Below, piece by piece: positions 36,515-49,000 of a DNA stretch of 64,000 nt (position 1 is its first letter; the number at the start of each line of letters is the position of its first letter). Where the stretch lies: the NCBI GenBank assembly GCA_029964075.1, contig CM057147.1:17071513-17135512 (forward strand). The letters run 5' to 3'. This DNA comes from Patiria pectinifera. Taxonomy: Eukaryota; Echinodermata; Asteroidea; Valvatida; Asterinidae. The translations under genes and the position numbers were made by a program. Below the pieces are notes generated by a model, which was given only the letters and a program-made list of their open reading frames with translations, was not told the origin of the DNA and did not search any database.

Positions 36515-36865
36515 ACAAAAAAACGAAACCCAAATGTCGGGACCATTGTTTAAGTGAAGTTCTGCATGTAGCCCTTTCAAAATCTAGGATATGAAAGCCC
36601 AATTCATAAGCTTTCTTTTAGTACAAAAATCATTCAAATCACTCATGTACTTTTCAAGTTACGGAATTTTAAACACAACTGCCGTTTTAAGGTTCTGTCC
36701 ACAGATCACAAAAAAGTTCAGTGTTCTTTCAGCAGAACAAAAACAAATCACATAAGGATGTGTGTGAATTGTTTTCGTTTTGCTGAAAAGAACGCACACC
36801 TTTTTTTGTGATCCGTGGACAGAACTTTAAAACGGTGGTTGTGTTTAAAACTCCGTAACTTCGCA
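36515..36865. mobile_element. Truncated copy of the 21184 fold-back element
   Basis: Shares GTCGGGACCATTGTTTAAGTG-like, TTCAAATCACTCATG and GATCCGTGGACAGAAC stretches with 21184-21697 but lacks both CAGGGTGAGT ends. Probably in the TBCCD1 3' UTR. Confidence 0.65.
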
Positions 36866-37031
36866 TATTTCCAGCCTCGCTCCCTGTGTGTTTATCCGTC
36901 ATCCGTTCCAAATACCGCAACACCTTTGCGTGTATACACGTCATCCGGCGCGAACTGGTTAAGTGATCTTCTTCAGGTACTACATCATGTGCCACTACCA
37001 TTCCATGGGAAATTGCGTCTGTAGACAGTTT

Positions 37032-40000
37032 TTACTTTGCCAGTGACGCATGTGCTGCAGGCACAAGGCTGTCTAGCTCCCTCTTGTGTCCACTTTCTTC
37101 CAACCAAGCCTGTAAAACAATCGCGTTGTAAAATGTAAACATGGTGACTGGACAGGAGACGAGAAGGAACTTTGTGTGGTTGACCCATGTTATGCTGAAA
37201 TTAAACAGTAACTCGCAACAATAAACCTGAAGCATTGAAGCTTCGTATTTTATGATTTTTTTTTATCTCTTTACATTTTCTTATTATAGCCAACTGAAAA
37301 CTTTTCTTATTATGACAAACTTAAAAATTCTCTATCCGCACAATTTAACAAACTCTGTTATGTTTCTGAAGCAGAGGTGGGGGTGGGTAGGAGTTTAAAA
37401 CCAAAAATAGTTTTAATAAAAAAGGTGGACGGTTAATATGGCAGCTGATAATTTTAGCTGGTTAACAATGAAGTTATGGATGAATACAAAGAAAAATCTA
37501 TGATTTTTTGTTCAATCAAAAATATTTTATTTGTGCTCTTGTAGCTGAATAGTCAAACTCTTCTGTTTCACCAAGAAAACATTTCACTGTGTTCAAATAA
37601 ATGAAAAACTAAAAATAGCACATGATCAGCAGCAAGGCATTCTGGGAGCAGATGTAACAATCGACCAATCACCTGAAATCGGCTCTCCACCAGAGCTTGG
37701 AATTGCTTTCGTTTGGCCGAGGACAAGCCGGCTTCCTTCACCATTTGCTGCCAACTTTGGATCTGTCGGTTGCGTTCTGTCAGGGCCCGCTCAAATCTTG
37801 CTGGCAAACCACCAGGTATTTCCTAGCAGAGATTTAGTAAGAAAGTAACGTACATATTACAGTCATGTGTACCTCCTTAAAAAATGTACAACATTTGCAA
37901 ACATCAAAAAAAAAAACTACCAAATTATTATGAAATATTTTTTTCCTTGATTGTAAGTGAATAATAGTCTCCAGCATCCTGTGAAATCATGGCACCTGGT
38001 GTACTGTCATTTACAAGAAAGGTGGAATTTTTGTATCAATTTCCAACCAACGTTGAAAAAAGAATTGATTTTTTTAAAACTGGTCCCAATTCAGTTTCCT
38101 ATCAGTTACACATCCGTAAATGGGTGCAAGTCAGCTAGTCTGGTTCCCTGACCTGAGAATTCCCCGACATCCATAAATTCCGTGTTTCGTGTAAAGTAGG
38201 GTCAGAGAACCAGACTACAAGAACAGCATTTTTTTTTGGTTTTCCTGGCATCTATGAACACACAACTTTAAACAGGTCAGTGTAACAATATTTGCTATAA
38301 AATACTAACCCCCAAATCCATCCATTTCTGAAAATTACAGCAAAAGCAAATATTGTATATAACCTTTGATATTGGGCTGAATAACTTGATCATTTTGAAT
38401 CCCCAAAAATACCTCAAATCTTTTTGGACTGAGATAATATGTCGGACATTTGCACAAAAGTGAATTTGCACGAATCAGTGTGAATTTCAGACATTTTGTG
38501 CCACCCCAAAGTTCTCAGACATATGAGGTTCTTATTGTCACAGGCCAGACTGAGCAATTGCTACTCAATTGTTTTAACTGTACTCGTCATGGAAACTGAG
38601 AGTAAGCTTAAATGAACAGTTCTTAAAATACATACTGTTGTTTCTCCTTGCATTTCAAAGGGAATCACAAATGTGAAGAAGTCTTTCGGTTTCATCAGCT
38701 CATACACCGGGTTGTCTTCTTGGTGATCAGGTCCTAAGAATGCGTCAATATAAGAAAAAGTAACATACAAATAATGAATGCTTATGAGTGCAATGGTAAG
38801 AATAATTTCATGATGTGACAGATGGAGTGTTCCATTCCAAGCGGCTTGCTGTTATTTCAGCACTGCTATGCAAAACGTTCTATTCAGTTTTAATCTTAAT
38901 ATCGCTAATATTTCGAGTGAGTTTCAATTAAAAAAATTTTTTTAAAGAGGTTGTGGAATGCTCTAAGACATTTCCGTCATTTTTCGGGTATATGTAGCCT
39001 AAGGTGTGATGAAATAAAAACGACTATTGTGTCTGTCATAGCCACAGCCAATCACTCACCAATGCACAGGGGTTGATCCCACACATTGGGATGCTCGCCG
39101 AGCCCCACCTGGGCCATATCCTGCTGCATCGTGGGATAGTGGGTGTGGTAGGGGGCTAGGGTGATGGCGTCGTTCCCACCCAGTAGGAGGGGCCGGGTGG
39201 GCGTCAGCAGGTGGAGGGTGCAGAGGGTCGAACCACTGGAAAGCAAAATCATAAATAATCACCTAAACAATAACCAATATTACCAAGGTGGTGTGGTGCT
39301 GAATTGTAGTTATAGCAGAAATGCAGAATATCAGTTGCTCATACCCAAACTGACCTGAAACATTGAGGATGGAACATAATCCTAATTGAATTACACCAGA
39401 CCATCATGTTTATGGATAGTCAAGCCAAAAAAAAAATGACCTGAACTGACCAAAATTAACTCAAAGCCAATAAGTTGAAAATGTGTCAGACTCAAACAAA
39501 CATCCTGTAATTAACCGGTTTCCGTTGGAGGACATGATAACACGCACTGGCTGTTTTTATACACAGGCACGGCTGACGAGTTAAGATGTCTAAGTTTGCC
39601 TCGCCTCGCCTCCAGGTGACGTCTAAATACGCTAATCCCTTGTGCCCTTTGTACACATACATTGTGTACATGTACAAAAAGTCTGTGAAGTCTGTGGAGG
39701 TGGACTGTGTATTGATGTTGAATTGGCCATTGTGCATGGCCTATTGTTGCATAATTTACACTCCAGTGCACACCCGAAGTATTGAAAAATATGACGCTTC
39801 AGCAAAAAAACATTGTACAAATACTCTTGCGAATCAGTAATTGTGGCGTTTGACTGTATATCAGAAGTGGTGGAAAAATTTTGCCTTTTGCGAAAATCGA
39901 AATTTTCGGCAAATATAATCCAAATTTTTTGGGTCAATATTTCTCATATTATGGCTTAACTAAACCTATCTGATCCAAGCGTCTCTAGTGTAAACTACAA

Positions 40001-43000
40001 CAGACCAAACACAACTAAATCGACACCAACTGCAAGCTAACTACAAGAGGTCTGTTAGATATCAGTTTCTATAGCCGGGTTTGCACAACTTTATAACTCA
40101 ATTTACCTGACACTACATCTTCGTGTTGCAGTGATGACTTTGGTGTCTTCACATCCACTCAGGTGCACGGTTGTCTCGACTGCCCCGAGCACAATGGTGG
40201 AGTGACGACACTTCTCTATGCTCACAAATCTGCATCGCAAGAATGATGACATAAACCTCTAATAAATTTTTCATAAACTCATTCCATTTCAAACAATTTG
40301 AACAACTAGAACCAATACTGGAATTCACATCACACATGCATAATTCCATTCAACTTGCTTCCCCAATTTTTGAGCAAGTACATTTAAAACCAGTTAGGGG
40401 CCAAGTCGATTTTCCACGTACAGGCCCCTAGCCGGTTTTAAACGTACTTGTTCAATACCGGCCAAGCACATATTTTGTTTCCCATTCATCAATACCTTTC
40501 GGTCAAAAAGTCAAAATATGTCTAAAACAATTGTGATGCCATCAAGCTACATGAGAATTTTCATTTGGAGATACAGGCCAAAATAGGGCCACTTCATCAC
40601 ATCACTTCATCACATCTCTTGGTGTTCCGACTTCCATAATTTTTGAACTAAAGATGGTATCAGCATGCGATTTTCACAGCAGTAATGCTGAGATTGTGCT
40701 CTTTTCAAATCTGTGATAAAAAAAAAAAATTGACCGGGGTCGACAAACGACTCATTTAGCTTGATCGCATCACAATTTGGTTCAACAATTTTACTTTGTG
40801 TTTTATGAAACACCCCTCTGGCTACGTTTATGGTATGTGCCTCGCGCGAGTAGTCTTAAAAATGTCCTTGTAAGGATATTGGCACATGCATGGCACATAC
40901 TGCGCGATGTGGCGCAGAATGCAGCGGTGCCGGTCTAGTGTCAATTTAGGACTCTATGAAATACTGTTGCTAATGGGTTAAAATACCATATTTCACTAGT
41001 ATTATCTTTGACAAGGCTTTGCCTTGCCCGCAATGCGGGGGGAGGCAGCTTCACCGCCTGTCGACTGCTTACGGGTGAGAGGTTGTGATGGGTATCGCGG
41101 TGATGGGTTATTTGTAACTTTCCTTTTGAACTTACTTGAGGGGTGACAACAGGTAGATGAAGGCGTGATGGCATCTGTGAACTTTGACCCGAGCATTGAC
41201 AAGAGTTGCGGAGCTCTGCAGTAAAACCAAAACAGGGTTAATCAGTCCTTCATTTAAAGAAAATCCAGGAGAGCTATAAATCACTCTCCTCAAATATTTG
41301 AGGAGAGCAAATCGCTCTCCTTAAAAACTACGGATAAACAGCGGTAAAACGACGGGTTACCATTGTTTTTGTTTTATTTTGAATATAAGGATTTATTCAA
41401 GGGGCTGCATTATTATTAGTTTTTGCATAATAACATGCTCAAGTTGCGTTACTTTTTTTGTTTTTGTAACTGTAAGACAATGTAAAATTTATTTTAAAAA
41501 ACTAACTAAATGGAGATTAATAAAAGGTTTGACTACTGCTTAGGCTTTCATTTTTTAATACAGTTGTCAGTTGGTTCATTACTTGATTATACTTGGAAAA
41601 CGGAGAGTTAATAAACGGCACATAAAGCAACTGAATATTTGCTTTCAGATTCGTTAAAATTATATGAAATTTTCAGCCTGAACTATTTCAGTTGCTCTAC
41701 GAAAGCTATACAAAAAGGGCCTCAAAATGACACAAACTTGCCTTAAGTTTTATCGAAAATATCTGCCATCGATAATGTTAAAAATAATGGAAAATGCAGG
41801 TCAAGTATGCCATATACACAATGCTAGTCACGACGAGAAACTGGCCAACAACGTCTGAACTTCGCACTAGTACGAGCGTTTGCGATGCACTGTGTGTGGT
41901 GGGCCGGCAATGAGACGCGTTTTACGGTATAGGATTTCGGTGAAACACGCTGCATCGTTTCACTTCACATACCAGTAAAACTTCTTCAAAATAAATTCAT
42001 GAACAAGGGAAATACATACACAGACAAGAGTATCAAGTTCTGTGAATAAGCTTGCAAAGATCGTCCTTCTCAATCGTTGTTTTCTTGGCATTTTTACGAT
42101 GTCTATTCCGTCCGGCCTGCACGCAAAACACTGCACGGCAGTGTATTGCACCGCGCGCGACTATTTTATTGACTGGTTACCGCATTTTCATCATGCCTTC
42201 ATTGGGACTTAGTGCGCGGCGCAGCGGGAACCAGTCATTGCTGCACTCGCACGTACGGGCCCACGTGTTTTCATGCAGCTCTAGCGATATACAGATTGTG
42301 CACGCACAGTATACAACCGCTGAACACACACGATCTTATACGGTGTTCGTTCATTTTTAGCGATGTCCAGCGGCATATTAACGTGAGTTTGGGCATTATA
42401 CCAATGAAAAATACGTGTAGTTTAAGACTTAAAATCCTTTGCGTTTTTATCACTTCTTATTTTTAAACTTCCCGTGTTTGACGAGCCCTCTTTTTGATTT
42501 CTGAGGAGTGCTATTTTTGGCGCTCCTTCGAGACAGGCGAGGAGCGCAGTAGGAGCGCCTGCGCGATCGCGCTCCTTAAAAATGAAGGACTGGTTAATCT
42601 TGAACAACAGAGCTGATCAATTGCTTGAAAAGTAACGACTGAATTTAGAACCTCTGCGTAGACGCCATCTTGGAGGTGAAGTGCTTTTTGTTTCACAGGG
42701 ATACATATGAGTAGATCTTCTGTACTTTTATTTATATTCAGTGTTATTGCATTAAAGTAACACACTTCTGCCAAGGGTCTACAGTTCCATATATTAAAAG
42801 AAATCATTTGTTCTTCATTTTTTCAGCCATTTAACACAGCCATTTACCGGGTTCCCACAGAAATCTTTAAATGAAATCCCATGACATTTCTACGACAAAA
42901 TTACGACTTTCTCTAACCAACTATTTTGGCATCTTGGGAGCCTATTTACAATTCACTGGCCAGCCATCACACTGAGGCAAGGGATACCACTCCCTTTCAG

Positions 43001-46000
43001 CCTTCCAGTTTGACACAAGACCACTGAACACCACAAAGGTACATGTATCACAATAATAACTGAACATGCAACAAGTATAGAGCATAAATGCATAAGTATA
43101 GTAAACTTGAATGCAAACTGGAAGACTACCATAGCCAAATATTACACATCATTACGTATGGGTTGTGCAGGATTCCATGATTTTTCCATGACTTTTGTTC
43201 TTGGAATATCAGCTTTTCCACGACTCCTTGTAAAATAACTAAATGCCATGACTTTTCATGAGAGATTTAGATTCCATGATTTCCCCATGGCCGTGGGAAC
43301 CCTGCATTTATGTAGGTATTAAAATGGGAGTCTTTGACAACATTGAGCCAGCCTACCTTGGCTAGGGTCTGCTTACAGATCTGCGATAATATCACCAACT
43401 TGCTTCTGAAAAAAAAGAAGATCATCATTACTCTTTAAATTGTAAAGGAGTTGGTTAGCGAAAAACTGGAACATAATATTCTCATTATTTTTCCATGGAT
43501 TTATCTTTGGGTTTGGAAAATAAGTACTTTTCCCCTTTCAATGGTGTGATTGGTGCTTACTTGGATGGAGCTTTCTGTGCGTTTGTTGCCATGCGACCCC
43601 TCTTTGCTGCGTCTCCATCAGCACCTACAAGAATTCAAAGAAAACGATCGGATAACCAATTTACAGCGCAAGTCTGACGGCGACAAGTGGTTCATTTCTG
43701 ATATATCGTGCAGTCTACTATTGGTTCATTTCTGATATATCGTGCAGTCTACTATTGGTTCATTTCTGATATATCGTGCAGTCTACTATTGGTTCATTTC
43801 TGATATATCGTGCAGTCTACTATTGGTTCATTTCTGATATATCGTGCAGTCTACTATTGGTTCATTTCTGATATATCGTGCAGTCTACTATTGAAATATT
43901 AACCCTAACCACCCCAACTCCATCCAAATCCATCCTCCCATTTTGGTGGATTTTGGGGGGCTTGGTCCAGGAGGCCTGTGTGACTAAATATTGATGGAGT
44001 ATGACTTGGGCCTAATGGCCTGAAGCAGTGCTAGGGGTATCCGATTGATTTTGCCTAGCTTCCTGTACTGCAATTGAGATAAAAGCCATATGTAGCAAGT
44101 CCATGAATGTCAACCAGTGCGTCAGTGGTGGATTCTATTATGTCATGTACAGTTTTTGTATCGGACGCACAGTGATTGATGAAGTTAGATGGACTTGGCT
44201 CAGTTTCTAGTTAAAGACGCTAGGGAGTTAGGGCTCAGCATCACTAATACATGGCTATTGGTAGGACTAACCATCATTGGGACAAAAAATATTTCAAAAT
44301 AGTAGGCTAGACTTGACTGGTCCAGCTATCGTTGATGTGCGTCTCACTCAGGTTAAAAAATTGTGGTAATAGTCTACAAGATGACAGTTACCTCGAAGAG
44401 TGCAATGATGGACAATTTCTTGAAATTGTAACAGTTTACAGTTTGGCTCACCTGCAGTAGGCCAAGACAGTCTGTGCCCAGCCGAGATGCATGCAGCTAT
44501 ACCATAGGGATTGGCAACCAGACTAGTCCTGATCCAAGACTCGAATGTGCGACACGTGAAGGCTAACGTGATCTGGAAATCCAAATTTAAACTTGATTGT
44601 TGATAAACGGCTGACACTTGAAACTTTTGTGAACTGCTGTAAGCATCTGCAAATCAGTAAAGTGAAGTCTGTGCCGAGCCAATATGGCTCATCATGTCGG
44701 CATTTATCTCTGGTTTCATTGGCACAAAACGATTATAATATTTCTATTTCCCCAGATGGGATGCTAGTCCATCGCAGCTAATACCGGTACCCATTTACAC
44801 TCCTGGGTGGAGAGAGGCAAGTGGAGGTGAAGCGGCTTGCCCAGGGACACAACATATGACCAGCAGCTGGATTCAAACTCCTGACCCTCTGATAACGAGA
44901 CACGAACCCTAACCATTAGGCCACACTCCCCCTGCAAATCAGTACATGCCCATATTTCTACTCCCCCTGGATGGGATGCCAGTCCATCGCAGGTTACTTC
45001 CCTGCTAACGCTGGTACCCATTTATACTCCTGGGTGGAGAGAGGCAAGTGGAGGTGAAGTGGCTTGCCCAAGGACACAGCATGACCAGCAGCTGGATTCA
45101 AACCCCTGACCCTCTGATCATGAGTCACAAACCCTGACTATTAGGCCACACCCCCCCAGCATATCACTACATGACCCATATTTCTATTTCCCCAAATGGG
45201 ATACCAGTCCATCGCAGGTTACTCCCCAGCTAATGCCGGTACCTTTGAAAACTCCCGGGTGGAGAGAGGCAAGTGGAGGTGAAGTGGCATGCCCAAGGAC
45301 ATAGTATATGACCAGCAGCTGGATTCGAACCCCTGATCCTCTGATCATGAGTTGCGAACCCTGACTATGGGATACCAGTCCATTGCAGGTTACACCCCAG
45401 CTAATGCTGGTATCCATTTACACGTAATCTTGGGTGGAGAGAGGCAAGTGGAGGTGAAGTGGCATGCCCAAGGACACAACATATGACCAGCAGCTGAATT
45501 CAAACCCCTGAACTTCTGAGAATAGAAATTTGCTAAGCACATAACTACGTGCTTAACAACAACAGCTTGACAGCCGTGATGCACAATGCTTGTTAGTGGT
45601 TCTCAGCTTACTTTAGCTTAGCATGAAAATTGGATGAGCGATATGTTCTGCTTGGCAATGTCAAGGAATTAAATTCAGATCGTCAACCGGCCAGTTATCA
45701 ATCAATAGGAAATGACTTTCATGTACCTTTGAGTAGCCACTCCTGAGCTGAAGACCCTGTGTTTTGGCCAGGTCATGGATAGGTTTCACTGTCCTGAGAA
45801 ATGGATCAAACAAATTGAGATATTTGAAATATAAGTAACATATAGACCCCTCTCATACAACGGCATCTTCGTAGGAGATTACAACCGCGTATTCAACATC
45901 TTCAGGTATGTGTGCGTGCAGTGTGCAAAATGTTCTCAACGCACGCATGTTGCTCAAAATTTCTTCCAAATACGGCATGGCACAGTCGATGTGCTTCATG

Positions 46001-49000
46001 AAAATGCTGATGCACATGACAATCTGTAGGCAGCGACGTAATTTGATAGAGACCTATTGTTCTGAATAAAGACTTTTCTCCTAGTACATCTATTATTTTC
46101 CCTAATTACAGATATTGTCTTATACTTAATCAAGAGACATAAAAAGGCCGGTAGTCGCCTTTTGCCACTGACGAGTGCAATATGAGTGCACGTGTACTGC
46201 TCTTACAACTACACAAAAATTTGGATACCTGCAAATCAACATCTCATGTTCTGAATCAGATTTTGGTGACAATGAATAGTTCACACACTTACTTATTACC
46301 ATCTGCCGATCCTTCCAATATGAAGCTCATGGCCTGCACTGACTGAAGCGACATTAGAACATCGGTGGCTGAACCTGCATAGGGATCTGCAATGCCATGA
46401 AATCCATCAGTGAAAGGTAGTGTACAACATTTTTCAACATTAAAAAAATGAAACTACCAAATTACTAAGAAATACTATACTTGACTGTAAGTAAATAATA
46501 GTCTGGAGCATCCTGTGAAATCATGGCACAAGGGCCCAATTTCACGGCGCTGCTAAGCACAAAAATTTGCTTAGTACAAAAACAGTCTGGCTTATAAAAG
46601 CAGGTTATCAGCCAAAACTCCACGTAATTTTCATGCTAAGCAAACAACAGTTGAATACTAATCACAAGCAATATAAGTCATGTGGAGTTTTGGCTGATAA
46701 CCTGCTTTTATAAGCCATCGTTTTTTTGTGCTAAGCAAATTTTTGTGCTTAGCAGCGCCATGAAATTGGCCCCTGGTGTGCTGTCATTTCCAAGAAAAGT
46801 GGAATTTTTGTATCAATTTCCAACGATGGGTAAGCCGAACCATCATTGGAAAAAACTGGCTATTTTCAAATACTGTCCCCAATTGACTGAATTTAGTTTG
46901 TCGACATTTTGTTTGCAATCGGTTACATATTCGTGAACGGGCGCAAGCCAGCTAGTCTGGTTCCCTGACTTGACAATTCCCTGACTTCTATAAATCGTTC
47001 CATTTCGTCTGAACTTGAAGCGTCAGTTCAGGGAACCAGACTTTTTTTTCTGGCATCACAAAACTTTAAAAAGGTCAGTAGAACGATATTTGCTATAAAA
47101 CAATATGTCCCAAATCCATCCATTTCTGAAAAATTACATCAAAAGCAAATGTAAATTACCTTAAATTAAACTGGGAAATTTTAACATGGTTGGCCAGTTG
47201 CAATTTTAAAAAGCTCTGTCATGCAGTGTTTTTATAGCCTTTGAACTGTGCTCACTGAGCTGATTTTTTTTAGCACATATTTGGATTCTTTTGGAAATTA
47301 ATATTTTCTTCTCAACAGCTCCACGAATAAGCCCTCTGTGTATTTAGTATTGTGAAGCCCTGTCACTGTAAGCTGTTTCATATCCGGGACAAGTTTCGGC
47401 AAGTTACAGGTAGAATCGTTCACTGCATCCGGAAGAAGCTCTGCATTTGTCCTGGACATATTCCGGGAAAATTCTCATTAGCAACTGCTAGACTCACCAA
47501 TTCTGATAACTTCATTGCGGGAAGATTGCAGGGAAGTTGTTCAGAATCCGATACAATGTCTGGAACTCGTCCCGGATATGAATTAAGATAGGCCCTAACA
47601 TTTTGGCTCAATATTGACTAGAGAAAATATCACGAGAATAAGAAAACATGAAAAATAATAAAACTGCTGCAAACTGCTCACTGACTGGATTTTACAAATC
47701 AAAAAGTTAGAGAAGCCTGATATATTTCGTCTTTAGCAAAGACCTCTGAAGAAGTCTTCTTCTTCCTGTTCACAGATGAAGACTACAGCACTTTTGGTGG
47801 GGTGTGATGAAGCCTTTGTTAAAGACAAAATATATCAGGCCTCTCTAACTTTTTGAGAATTTAACTTTAAACAATATAAACTTTTATGTTAGCTCACCGG
47901 CTTCGACGAGCAGTGACAGCATGTCGCTGAGGTGAGTCTGTAGGAAGGTCATGTGGGTGTTCTCATCCAAACTCTGCAGAGAAAAAACAAATAAAAATTC
48001 AAATCAAATTCTCTTTTTTCACGAGAAGTGATTGATAGGTCTTTTCACCTTCCAACGAGAAAAAGTTCAAGTTCTGGGTGTAGTCAGAATCAGACATTTT
48101 GGGTGCAGGACTTTGAAATAGTCGGTCCGAGACCACGAGACAGGCCATGGAAGACCTGGCATGAGACACTGGCAGAAGACCTCAGACTGTCAAACCTCGC
48201 CAATGTGGATGTCAGAAATCGGACTGTGTGGAACAGGGCCATGATTTACAAGGAACCATACCCATCCTGGCAAATTCCAACACCATATGGGAAACTGCAC
48301 ACACATATTTCTGACTGGTGTGCCAACCCAATGTAAAAGACTGTCAGTTTAGGGGTACTGTACCCATCCCGACAGATTCCAACAAAGCATGCTGTTGGGG
48401 TTTGATGGGTTGAGTTCTGTTGGGGTTAAAGGAAAGACAACATCCCAACCCACAGTGTGGGGAAAAATGGACGTTAAACATTGTTAAATGGAAATGATGA
48501 ATGATGATGACGACTGGGGAAAGGCAAAGTAAGTTAAATCAACTGTACATAAAGGAAGCTTTTAATACCAAAACTTGCATTGTTTTAGTCTGCAAAAAGT
48601 TTGTGTGCAAAGTGTATTTTGCTTATTGATGGCTGTACCAACTACTGGATACTTCTACCGTTGACAATGGCGTGCAGAAACAAAAACACAGCATCCATAG
48701 CCTATGACACAACACTAACACCAATACCTTGGAGTTGATGGTTCCTCCCCTGCCGTCTACATCGGGTGATCGGGGCCGTGTTGGCCATCTGAAAGTTTGA
48801 TGTAAGGCTAATCCAATCACTTTAAAAACTTTTCAAATGGTTGAATCTTGCAGGTTGGCAAGGTTAACCTGATTATCCAGAGTTTATCAAAATCAGGTAT
48901 GCCTGAGTTAACCAGGTTTAACCGAGTTGACAAAGGTTAAGCCAAGGTTAACCAGAGTTAACCAGGGTTAACCAGAGTTAACCAGGGTTAACCAGAGTTA

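Noticed and set aside
48028-48336. Independent 102-residue gene
   Set aside because: The sequence matches the C-terminal tail of LINE reverse transcriptases, with a simple-repeat tail downstream.
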